A stretch of 6,129 bases of DNA from Verrucomicrobiota bacterium (GCA_027297085.1 JAPUIL010000222.1:1-6129), one strand, 5' to 3'; shown: positions 1-5,665, counted from the first letter of the stretch. The notes: generated by a model not told the origin, from the letters alone. Numbers and translations are program-made.

Positions 1-107
1 TATCCAGCTTTCGATTTGTCGCCGCCGTGACGATTGGAGCGATAGATTTTGACCGTCACGTTGCCGCGGCGGATATGGTGAGGCCACTTTCTGATTTTTG
101 CTGGCAT
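1..107 (-). CDS. Tyrosine recombinase / phage-type integrase, N-terminal fragment (runs off left edge)
   Basis: An open frame on the minus strand starts at an ATG at 107-105 and stays open to the window edge (35 full codons plus two bases). It begins MPAKIRKWPHHIRRGNVTVK and continues IYRSNRHGGDKSKAG. The basic start followed by a 'V.VKIYR' strand resembles the N-terminus of the core-binding (SAM-like) arm of tyrosine recombinases that I associate with verrucomicrobial genomes. The catalytic domain (R...H-R-H...Y) would lie outside the window, so activity cannot be judged. No other start is in frame in the 40 bases upstream, and no Shine-Dalgarno is visible. A tandem direct repeat and a tRNA-3'-end-like sequence lie directly upstream, the arrangement expected for an integrase beside its attachment site. 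The identification is from recalled family style on a short fragment; another small basic protein is possible. Confidence 0.6.
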   Translation of the reverse strand, partial: MPAKIRKWPHHIRRGNVTVKIYRSNRHGGDKSKAG

Positions 108-126
108 TTGGATTGATTGGGATCGT

Positions 127-146
127 GCGCATAAATAGCGCATAAA
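127..146. repeat. Tandem 9-bp direct repeat, period 11, upstream of integrase
   Basis: The 9-mer GCGCATAAA occurs at 127-135 and again at 138-146, so the two copies sit one helical turn apart (11 bp). They begin 20 bases upstream of the integrase start codon. The spacing suggests two protein molecules binding the same DNA face, for example an operator for the integrase promoter or arm-type integrase/excisionase sites. That role is inferred; only the repeat itself is seen. Confidence 0.4.
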
Positions 147-196
147 CCAGAAAGCTGACTAACGCGACAGATGCTGACAAGTAAAATCCCTATAAC

Positions 197-258
197 CCCT
201 GAAAACACTGGTTTTATTGATTTACAGACTCAGGGTTCGACACCTGTGGGGTGTGCCA
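197..258 (+). other. Putative attachment site containing a tRNA-3'-end-like sequence
   Basis: Positions 235-244 read GTTCGACACC, matching the universal tRNA T-loop pattern (loop TTCGACA at 236-242), and 256-258 read CCA with a discriminator-like G at 255, the spacing expected for a T-arm plus acceptor 3' strand. The T-stem is poorly paired and no matching 5' acceptor strand exists upstream, so this is not an intact tRNA. Small inverted repeats surround it: CCCTGA (197-202) with TCAGGG (230-235), AAAAC (202-206) with GTTTT (211-215), and ACACC (240-244) with GGTGT (250-254). Integrases commonly recombine at tRNA 3' ends and leave a copy of that end at the element boundary. Next to the integrase fragment this is the best candidate for an att site, probably one end of an element extending to the left. 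Confidence 0.4.
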
Positions 259-351
259 TTCTTTGTACGGACATCACTGGCAAAGGAAACCTAGGTTCTC
301 CATCAAAAAGTGCGGGCTTCATCATCCAATCTTCAGCCTCGGGCAAACGCC

Positions 352-1164
352 CTACTCCACCTTGAAAAGCACCGTTACCGTATCGCCTGTTCCGCTCGGT
401 GGTGGTTGGAAAACACCAAGACGTAGAACGGTATCTATTCCGGTGGCGTCCAAGTCGCTTAGACCTGAACTTACGACTACTCTGACAGATGAAATGGCTC
501 CTCCGGAAGATATATAAAATGACACCTTTACACTCTTAGCTGCGGTGCCTTCGGTTTGGCTTTGTTTCCATAAAACATCCAACCGGGCAGCTAAAAGTGA
601 ACGCCAGCGTTTCATGGCATCCGTGTCTACCGTGGTCGTTTGTGTTGTCAGGGAAAGCTCGGGAACACTCAACTGGCGCAGGTTCTGCTCGATCTTGGAG
701 GTATCGATTTTACGTGGCTTTACGACCCTGGGCTTGGGAGGTGTTTTTGGAGCCTCTGGTTTGCCGTGCTCCTTAACAAATTGATCGAACGAGATGATTT
801 CAGGTTTTGGCTCTTCCTTTTTTGGTTCCGGCTTGAGCTTTTCCACCCTTACCGGCGGAGCAGTTTGAATGACTGGTTCCGGTTTGGATGGCGGTGGTTC
901 TTCCACGATGGGTTCAGGTAGTAGCTCGATTGGCTCAAACTCAGGCAGATCTATAGTCAGGTCAGGAATGGGCTCTAGAGACTCTGGCTGGAAGGTATCC
1001 ACCGATTCTGGCAACGCCACCATCTCGAAAATGTAAGGATCGTCCTTCCTGGCAAAAAGGTTGGTAAATATTACGCCGAGTATCAAAAAGAGCAGGGCCG
1101 ACAGGTGCAGGATACCTGAGAATAGGGCTGCTTTCTTGGTTGTGGGTTCGACCGTCATTTCCAT
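352..1164 (-). CDS. tonB/tolA: TonB/TolA-type energy transducer
   Basis: A 270-residue protein that would span the periplasm and transmit proton-motive-force energy from an ExbB/D or TolQ/R motor to the outer membrane. A short cytoplasmic N-terminus (1-12, with KK at 10-11) precedes one membrane anchor at about 13-37. A long Pro/Glu/Lys-rich extended segment follows at about 57-150, acidic first and basic towards 105-152, which is typical of the TonB or TolA rod. The C-terminal TonB-like domain covers about 183-270; it contains a 'GGAISSVRVVVSSG' strand, a 'LDATGIDTV' helix and ends with a 'VTVLFKVE' strand. The ATG at 1164 was chosen; a second ATG two codons later (1158) is possible, and neither has a clear ribosome site. 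The motor genes lie upstream on the same strand, but 346 bp away across a repeat. A small GGGC/GCCC hairpin (341-352) overlaps the stop codon but has no T-tract. TonB versus TolA cannot be settled from sequence alone. Confidence 0.87.
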   Translation of the reverse strand: MEMTVEPTTKKAALFSGILHLSALLFLILGVIFTNLFARKDDPYIFEMVALPESVDTFQPESLEPIPDLTIDLPEFEPIELLPEPIVEEPPPSKPEPVIQTAPPVRVEKLKPEPKKEEPKPEIISFDQFVKEHGKPEAPKTPPKPRVVKPRKIDTSKIEQNLRQLSVPELSLTTQTTTVDTDAMKRWRSLLAARLDVLWKQSQTEGTAAKSVKVSFYISSGGAISSVRVVVSSGLSDLDATGIDTVLRLGVFQPPPSGTGDTVTVLFKVE

Positions 1165-1194
1165 GTTGTTTCAAAAGATCTAGATGTGATGAAG

Positions 1195-1204
1195 GACACG
1201 TGTC
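1195..1204. promoter_or_regulatory. Perfect 10-bp palindrome upstream of tonB/tolA, possible operator
   Basis: GACACGTGTC is fully self-complementary and sits about 30 bases before the tonB/tolA start codon, where a repressor or activator could act. No regulator family is recognised from it, and a 10-bp palindrome can arise by chance. Confidence 0.2.
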
Positions 1205-1212
1205 TCGCCATA

Positions 1213-1348
1213 GCCCTTGGGCGACGGCGGAAGGCGCAGTTTGCAATCAAGAGCGGGAGCGTAGTTACCTACGTGACCAATCGGATTGCGAGCTGGAACG
1301 CAGCCCTTCGCGCATGCGCCAGTGCGCCGTAGCCTTGGCGAAGGCTGT
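1213..1348. repeat. Large imperfect inverted repeat (REP/BIME-like intergenic element)
   Basis: The centre is a perfect hairpin, CGTAG (1260-1264), loop TTAC, CTACG (1269-1273). Outer arms pair imperfectly: CAGTTTGCAATC (1237-1248) against GATTGCGAGCTG (1284-1295), then a GGAAGGCGCAG-like segment (1229-1239) against CGCAGCCCTTCGCG (1299-1312). A second hairpin follows, AGCCTT (1331-1336), loop GGCG, AAGGCT (1341-1346), with a further weaker AGCC/GGCT pair at 1358-1373. The unit is GC-richer than its flanks. Its wording ('CGTAGTTACCTACGTGACC', 'GTAGCCTTGGCGAAGGCT') matches what I recall as dispersed repeats in verrucomicrobial genomes. The copy number cannot be shown from this window. In RNA it would form a strong structure between two genes of one pathway. 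Confidence 0.6.
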
Positions 1349-1510
1349 ATAGATTTTAGCCTTCTAAAGGGCTTTGTAAAGACGCCACTTTCCGTGAAGT
1401 CTAAAAAGTATCTATTAATATCCATAACACACATTTTTAAAATGATATATCTCCTGCTCTTGGGTGATGTCGCATTCTGCTCGGTATGAAGGCGTTTGAA
1501 GCGTTAGGGT

Positions 1511-1927
1511 TTACTTTACCCGGGTATCTAAACTGATTCGTGATAAGTTACTTTGTTTCAATAAATCCAGCACTTCGATGATTTTTTGATACTGAATCGT
1601 CATATCCCCGCGCAAATGGATCACTGGCGGATCGTTTTGCTGAGCCAACAATTTGATTCGATTCTCAAGCTCATCAAGGGTTACCTGTTCCTGACTCCAA
1701 TAAAAAATACCTTCTTTATCGATGGAGATGGCCTGAAAGCGGGTTTCCGGAGCAGCTGGTGTCCGTGTAACAGATTCAATGGGCAGATCCACCTGAATGG
1801 ACTGCTCCAACAAAGGCGTTGTGATCATGAATATAATAAGCAACGCAAAGGCCATATCGATCATCGGAGTCATGTTAATCTCCGACACTGCTGTTAGGCG
1901 CTCTTTCTTATGAAAACTCCGGGCCAT
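1511..1927 (-). CDS. exbD/tolR: ExbD/TolR-family proton-channel rotor protein
   Basis: A 138-residue inner-membrane protein that works with ExbB/TolQ to convert proton flow into motion of TonB/TolA. A basic cytoplasmic start (HKKER) leads into SEINMTPMID and a single membrane helix at about 22-40 (MIDMAFALLIIFMITTPLL). Asp24 in this helix is the conserved protonatable residue, equivalent to E. coli ExbD Asp25 or TolR Asp23. The 'PLLEQSIQVDLP' segment after the helix resembles TolR. A periplasmic domain (about 45-138) contains a 'PVIHLRGDMTIQYQKIIEVLD' region typical of the family. Length is normal. The start is ATG at 1927-1925, only 2 bases after the exbB/tolQ stop, so the two genes are co-transcribed and probably translationally coupled. 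The SEIN motif and the post-helix segment lean towards TolR, but the family assignment is safer than the subtype. Confidence 0.95.
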   Translation of the reverse strand: MARSFHKKERLTAVSEINMTPMIDMAFALLIIFMITTPLLEQSIQVDLPIESVTRTPAAPETRFQAISIDKEGIFYWSQEQVTLDELENRIKLLAQQNDPPVIHLRGDMTIQYQKIIEVLDLLKQSNLSRISLDTRVK

Positions 1928-1929
1928 AA

Positions 1930-2634
1930 TTAGAATCGACGGGAAACCGTATCCTCGAGTTCGATACGATCCGCTACTGAGCTGGCGAAGTTTTCCAGTT
2001 CAATGACGCGTTTTTTAGTGAGTGAGAGCAGAAAATTGTATCCAAACACCGACGGGATAGCCACCAGAAGACCGGCCACCGTTGTGAGTAATGCGCCCGA
2101 TACACCGGGAGCCAGGCTGGCAATACTGGCGCTGCTTCCCAGGCCGATTGCACCAAAGGCGTCCATCACCCCCCAGACAGTTCCCAACAGACCCATAAAG
2201 GGTGCCCCAGTCACAATGGATGCCAGCAGTACCATTTTTTTCTCATATAATAAGCTTTGGTTTGCTACCGCTCGTTGGAGAGCATTCTCGGCATGTGAAA
2301 CAGCGTTTTCCTGGTCGGAGCCAGACGAATCAATTTCCACCGCTCGAAAATAGGATTGGGTAGCAGCTTTGACCAAGGCGGCATAGGGAATTGAGTCGCT
2401 AAATGCCTTTTTACCGGCGAGTTCCAACAACGAAGTCGCCTGATTGATCTTGGCTTCGAAATGCAGATTGAGCTTATAGAGCTGATCGAGCTCCATGGCT
2501 TTTCCAATCATGACCGTCCAGGCAAGAGCACTGAAAGCGCCAAGCGCCAGAATAATCAGCTGCCCGGCGGTGTTGGATTGGAAAAAGTAGGTTAGCAGTC
2601 CGGGATCGTTGGATTGGGCTAGGATTATGGTCAT
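1930..2634 (-). CDS. exbB/tolQ: ExbB/TolQ/MotA-family proton-channel protein
   Basis: A 234-residue polytopic inner-membrane protein forming the pentameric stator-like channel around ExbD/TolR. Predicted membrane helices are at about 23-45, 134-160 and 178-203, with the large cytoplasmic loop between the first two, as in the family. Signature segments are GAPFMGLLGTVWGVMDAF (143-160) and the third helix, 'APGVSGALLTTVAGLLVAIP' (175-194), followed by 'SVFGYN'. The threonines in GTVWG (Thr152) and LLTT (Thr184/185) correspond to the polar channel-lining residues of ExbB. Length matches TolQ and short ExbB. The first gene of its operon, it is followed after 2 bases by exbD/tolR and diverges from the kinase gene to the right. 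The region before the ATG at 2634 has no purine-rich ribosome site; on the coding strand it reads CCTCC, the reverse of what is expected. Confidence 0.95.
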   Translation of the reverse strand: MTIILAQSNDPGLLTYFFQSNTAGQLIILALGAFSALAWTVMIGKAMELDQLYKLNLHFEAKINQATSLLELAGKKAFSDSIPYAALVKAATQSYFRAVEIDSSGSDQENAVSHAENALQRAVANQSLLYEKKMVLLASIVTGAPFMGLLGTVWGVMDAFGAIGLGSSASIASLAPGVSGALLTTVAGLLVAIPSVFGYNFLLSLTKKRVIELENFASSVADRIELEDTVSRRF

Positions 2635-2817
2635 AGTCGGTTGGGAGGACCGTAATAATTAATTGAATCCTATATCATCTTACCCATTCTTCTCGGGCTT
2701 CAAAGGTAAAATGAATTCAGGGTGTAGATTTTTCTTTAAGGATTGATCCCCAACAAGCATCCTCTTCCTTGTCATCGCTTTCAGATTACAAACAGAACGA
2801 TAGAATATTGCCCAAAT
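2635..2817. promoter_or_regulatory. Divergent intergenic region serving the Tol/Ton operon and the kinase-tmk-holB operon
   Basis: Both operons start from this 183-bp stretch, so it should hold two promoters. Possible elements for the rightward operon are a TAGAAT -10-like hexamer at 2801-2806 with only a weak -35 match (TTTCAG, 2779-2784, 16-bp spacing). If used, this would start transcription only a few bases before the ATG at 2818. A better -35-like TTGTCA at 2769-2774 has no -10 at the right distance. For the leftward operon the AT-rich run around 2653-2680 (TAATAATTAATTGAATCCTA) is the most likely promoter area. These are eye-matches only. Confidence 0.35.
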
Positions 2818-3936
2818 ATGGATCATAAAGCCCTTACTCTAAAACAGCTAAGCAAGCACGGATCGGAAATTTCCCATAAACATGCTCTTGTCGGATTTGA
2901 TGGTTTCGTCGATCGCATCAGCTCGGTCGTAGACAAACGATTCGGTCAGGGAGACAAATTCGAACGCATAGAAACCATTGATGTGTTCGGACACCGCATC
3001 CTTGCAGCAGCCGGAAAGAGCACCAACTTGGAGCTGTTCATTAATTTTGAGAAACTGGGCGGCAATGGACCCATAATGGCCAATGCCTTACTCAACGCCG
3101 GTGCAAAGACGCGCTATATCGGCGCACTGGGTGATGAGATCATCCATCCCGTCTTCCGGGAGTTTGCCAAAAGTACAGGAGCTATTTCGGTGGTGGATCC
3201 CGGCATTACCCACGCTCTGGAGTTTTCCGATGGCAAAATCATGCTCGGGACCATGAGCTCTCTCGATGGACTGAGTTACGATTCGATCCTAAAACACGTC
3301 AGCGAAGGAGATTTCTTCGATATCTTTTCACGGCAGGACCTGATCTGCATGGTTAATTGGACGATGATCCCCAATATGACCGAGCTATTTGGTGATTTAC
3401 TCGATCACGTCATACCCAACCTGCCCCCCCGGGATACCAAACATTACTTTTTCGACCTGGCTGATCCGGTAAAACGCCCGGAAGGGGAAATTGAAAACGT
3501 GTTACGCACCATAGCTCGTTTCCAGAATTATGGGCATGTCACCCTCGGCCTGAACCTAGCTGAAACCAAACAAGTATATAGAATTCTAGGTAAGTCCGAA
3601 ATCGATGCCGATCCGGACGCTCTGAAAACCATGGCTACCTTTATTCGCAACGAATTGAGTATCGGCTGCGTGGTGGTACATCCTAAAGAATCCGCCGCTT
3701 GTGCCACCAAGGATGAAATGTGTTGGATCCCCGGACCTTACACCGAGAACCCAAAAATCACCACCGGTGCCGGTGACCATTTTAACGCTGGCTTTACCTC
3801 CGCGCAGCTTCTCGGTTTCCCGCCTCTGGCTTGCCTGACCGTCGGCGTCAGTTTCAGTGGCCATTATGTCCGCACGGGTGAAAGCCCAAGCCTAACCAAA
3901 GTGCAAACTTTTATCCAAAACTGGAAAGACGATTAA
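2818..3936 (+). CDS. PfkB/ribokinase-family carbohydrate or nucleoside kinase, substrate unknown
   Basis: A 372-residue protein that would phosphorylate a sugar or nucleoside with ATP in the cytoplasm. The N-terminal part has 'ALVGFDGFVDRI' (23-34), the usual first strand with its substrate-binding acid. It then has 'KLGGNGPIMANALLNAGAKT' (79-98), matching the family's Gly-Gly-Asn signature 1, and 'YIGALGDE' (100-107). Near the C-terminus 'ITTGAGDHFNAGF' (314-326) is signature 2: GAGD (317-320) forms the anion hole and Asp320 is the catalytic base. Length is slightly above the common 300-350 residues. The ATG at 2818 was chosen because the conserved domain begins soon after. An upstream TTG at 2743 would add 25 residues with no family character. 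No Shine-Dalgarno is evident. The stop overlaps the tmk start by one base, implying coupled expression. The substrate cannot be named; a nucleoside is an attractive guess only because of the tmk neighbour. Confidence 0.9.
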   Translation: MDHKALTLKQLSKHGSEISHKHALVGFDGFVDRISSVVDKRFGQGDKFERIETIDVFGHRILAAAGKSTNLELFINFEKLGGNGPIMANALLNAGAKTRYIGALGDEIIHPVFREFAKSTGAISVVDPGITHALEFSDGKIMLGTMSSLDGLSYDSILKHVSEGDFFDIFSRQDLICMVNWTMIPNMTELFGDLLDHVIPNLPPRDTKHYFFDLADPVKRPEGEIENVLRTIARFQNYGHVTLGLNLAETKQVYRILGKSEIDADPDALKTMATFIRNELSIGCVVVHPKESAACATKDEMCWIPGPYTENPKITTGAGDHFNAGFTSAQLLGFPPLACLTVGVSFSGHYVRTGESPSLTKVQTFIQNWKDD

Positions 3937-4577
3937 TGGCGAACCCGGGACAGGGATTGTTCATCACATTCGAGGGTTCCGAAGGCACGGGGAAAACTAC
4001 CCAAATCCAGCGCTTGGCCTCCAAGCTGGAGAACCAGGGTCGCAAGGTGATTGTGAGTCGCGAGCCAGGAGGAACACCGCTTGGGGAAGAAATCCGGCAT
4101 TTGCTCAAACACGCTTCCAGTGGTCAGAGTATGGTTCCCCGCGCCGAGCTCCTACTTTTTGAAGCCAGCCGCGCTCAGCACGTTGATGAGCTTATCCAAC
4201 CAAACCTGGATCAAGGCAACGTGGTTATCTGTGACCGTTTCCTCGACTCCACGACCGTTTACCAGGGAGTTGCCCGGGCCATCGATGCTGATGCGGTCGA
4301 TTCGATCAATCAGTTCGCTATCGGAGTTACCCTGCCAGTTGTCACTGTGCTGATCGACCTCGATCCGGAAGAAGGCTTTCGCCGTATCCAGTCGCGAAAT
4401 ACGGAACCACCAGATCGCATGGAGCAAGAGCACATCGATTTTTATAAATCTGTCCGGCAGGGTTATCTAAAACTCGCTGGCAATCACCCAGAACGTTTCC
4501 TGGTCGTGGACGGTCAGCAATCTATCGACGCTGTCGAACAATTCATTTGGGATGGGATTAAAGAACGTATTAACTGA
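3936..4577 (+). CDS. tmk: Thymidylate kinase (dTMP kinase)
   Basis: Phosphorylates dTMP to dTDP with ATP, an essential step in dTTP synthesis, in the cytoplasm. At 213 residues it has the standard length. All hallmarks are visible: P-loop GSEGTGKT (14-21) in the context 'FITFEGSEGTGKTTQ', the 'SREPGGTPLGEEIR' segment (41-54) carrying the catalytic/dTMP-binding REPGGT, and the 'DRFLDSTTVYQG' motif (100-111). The lid region is 'SRNTEPPDRMEQE' (153-165). The lid keeps basic residues while the P-loop lacks an Arg in its variable position, as in the bacterial (type II) enzymes. The start ATG overlaps the kinase stop in a TAATG junction, with a GGAAAG at 3923-3928 as a plausible ribosome site. Its 3' end overlaps holB by 26 bases. 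The tmk-holB pair is widely conserved in bacteria. Confidence 0.98.
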   Translation: MANPGQGLFITFEGSEGTGKTTQIQRLASKLENQGRKVIVSREPGGTPLGEEIRHLLKHASSGQSMVPRAELLLFEASRAQHVDELIQPNLDQGNVVICDRFLDSTTVYQGVARAIDADAVDSINQFAIGVTLPVVTVLIDLDPEEGFRRIQSRNTEPPDRMEQEHIDFYKSVRQGYLKLAGNHPERFLVVDGQQSIDAVEQFIWDGIKERIN

Positions 4578-5535
4578 ACCTCTAAAATCATCTAACCCGG
4601 TGGAGGTCCTGGAGCGTTCCCTGGAGAAGGGTCGACTTCCACACGCAATGCTTTTGCACGGCGACCACTACCCTTTCCTGGAGGAAGTCGCTTTGGGGTT
4701 GGCATCCGTGCTGCTCGATGTTCCAATCAGCAACGACCCGGAACAGGAACGATTCGAACGCGTTGAAAAGCACCCAGACTTTTTTCCACTTCGACCGTCC
4801 AAGAAAGCTCGCTCCATTCGTGCGGAAGACACGCGCGAATTGATCAGGCAAATTCAGCATTCGCCTCACCAGGGAGAACGAAAAGTTGCAATCGTGTATG
4901 AAGCAGATCGGCTTGGAGCGTCCAGCCTATCTTCCAGTGCCAATATAATCCTCAAAACACTAGAAGAACCACCTCTGAATACGACCATTGTATTAATATC
5001 AACTCGCCCGTATTCCCTTTTAGATACTATTCGGAGCCGATGTTTCAATTTCCGGATTCCGGCTCCCTTCGAGCCGACGCATGACGAATCGTGGCAGCGT
5101 TGGTTGGTTGATTATTCAAATTTTCTCGATAGCCTGACCGATCTGAAATCGGACAAGGAGAAGATAACAGCTTCGATCATGTCGGTTTACGGATTGGTGG
5201 CCAGGTTCAATGGTATACTGGGCGAGCTGGTTGCCGGGAACTGGAAAACCGAAAGAGAAAAACTGCCCGAAGATTTGTCGGACGAAGAAAAAGATGCCAC
5301 TCGTGAAGGATTGTCAAAAGGTATCCGTGCTAAGCTTCTTAAAGAAATCGAACACCAGACGCGCGAAACAGCTGCCCCCTATCTCCGAGGTGAAAAGACC
5401 GGGGACATCACACTTAAATTCACCGACAGCATCCAGCAGCTCGAGGAAGTCATCGGACTACTCAACGTGAACCTTAAGGAAGAAACCGCCCTCGAGGATT
5501 ATTTTCTCTCATGCATGCGTATCTGGACGAGATGA
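4552..5535 (+). CDS. holB: DNA polymerase III delta-prime (HolB-like) clamp-loader subunit
   Basis: A 327-residue AAA+-type protein expected to act as the rigid stator of the clamp loader with delta and tau/gamma. Family marks are 'LEKGRLPHAMLLHG' (24-37), 'VAIVYEADRLG' (112-122, in the Walker B region), 'ANIILKTLEEPPLNTTIVLIS' (130-150, sensor 1 area) and 'LLDTIRSRCFNFRIP' (156-170), where Ser162-Arg163-Cys164 is the SRC arginine-finger motif. The Walker A loop is degenerate ('LLHGDHYPFLEEVALGL', no GKT), so it should not hydrolyse ATP, which is normal for delta-prime. The four zinc-binding cysteines of many delta-prime proteins are absent; the only cysteines are 164 and 321. The C-terminal third (about 230-327) is charged and helical and only loosely family-like. 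The ATG at 4552 lies inside tmk; it leaves room for the conserved 'NPVEVLERSLEKG' start. No strong ribosome site, so translational coupling to tmk is likely. Confidence 0.92.
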   Translation: MGLKNVLTEPLKSSNPVEVLERSLEKGRLPHAMLLHGDHYPFLEEVALGLASVLLDVPISNDPEQERFERVEKHPDFFPLRPSKKARSIRAEDTRELIRQIQHSPHQGERKVAIVYEADRLGASSLSSSANIILKTLEEPPLNTTIVLISTRPYSLLDTIRSRCFNFRIPAPFEPTHDESWQRWLVDYSNFLDSLTDLKSDKEKITASIMSVYGLVARFNGILGELVAGNWKTEREKLPEDLSDEEKDATREGLSKGIRAKLLKEIEHQTRETAAPYLRGEKTGDITLKFTDSIQQLEEVIGLLNVNLKEETALEDYFLSCMRIWTR

Positions 5536-5547
5536 GCCGCAAGCGGC
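5536..5547. repeat. Small hairpin directly after the holB stop
   Basis: GCCG (5536-5539), loop CAAG, CGGC (5544-5547) forms a short GC-rich hairpin starting on the base after the TGA. There is no T-tract behind it, so it is not a classical intrinsic terminator, though it could protect the mRNA end. Confidence 0.35.
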
Positions 5548-5567
5548 AGGATGATCCTCCAGAAGTA

Positions 5568-5634
5568 AAGTAGAACAGGCATCTTGCCTGTTTGTTGATC
5601 AAAGACTTAAACAGGCAAGATGCCTGTTCTACTT
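5568..5634. repeat. Perfect 26-bp inverted repeat with nested hairpins, between convergent genes
   Basis: The left arm (5568-5593) and right arm (5609-5634) are exact reverse complements, separated by a 15-base loop (5594-5608) that itself contains the palindrome TTGATCAA (5595-5602). Each arm is also a hairpin: AACAGGCA (5574-5581), TCT, TGCCTGTT (5585-5592), and AACAGGCA (5610-5617), AGA, TGCCTGTT (5621-5628). The DNA or RNA can therefore fold as one long stem or as two short ones. It sits between the convergent ends of holB and the cytochrome gene and could act as a bidirectional transcript end, although neither strand has a following T-tract. I recall the 'AACAGGCATCTTGCCTGTT' core as a frequent dispersed repeat in Verrucomicrobia and Planctomycetes; copy number is not testable here. 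Confidence 0.8.
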
Positions 5635-5665
5635 CATGAAATAGCAATTTCAGTTTCGAATCTTT

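Larger units (their letters stand above)
1165..1510 (-). other. 346-bp non-coding gap between the exbD/tolR and tonB/tolA genes
   Basis: No credible gene is present. The left half (about 1213-1348) is a structured repeat described separately. A perfect 10-bp palindrome GACACGTGTC lies at 1195-1204, about 30 bases upstream of the tonB/tolA start. The right part (about 1383-1450) is AT-rich, with a near-palindrome CATTTTTAAAATG at 1431-1443, and could contain a promoter giving the transducer gene its own transcript. No convincing -35/-10 pair or Rho-independent terminator with a T-tract was found on the minus strand. Confidence 0.5.

Noticed and set aside
185..258. A complete tRNA gene ending at CCA 258
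   Set aside because: Only the T-loop and 3' end fit. The T-stem mispairs and no 5' acceptor strand or anticodon arm can be built upstream.
171..517. Overlapping plus-strand frames of 64 and 88 codons at the left end
   Set aside because: The second overlaps the 3' end of the convincing TonB/TolA gene antisense, and neither shows any domain or ribosome site.
1180..1434. Open frame of 84 codons on the minus strand across the exbD-tonB gap
   Set aside because: It reads through the inverted repeat; the residues simply mirror the palindromic DNA. Such frames are often mis-annotated as hypothetical proteins.
2743..2817. TTG start extending the PfkB kinase by 25 residues
   Set aside because: The purine-rich AAGGA ends directly against the TTG, too close to act as a ribosome site, and the extension has no family resemblance. 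The ATG at 2818 fits the domain start better.
5568..5634. Classical Rho-independent terminator
   Set aside because: The stem is strong, but neither strand has a T-tract after it, so it is recorded as a repeat with a possible termination role.
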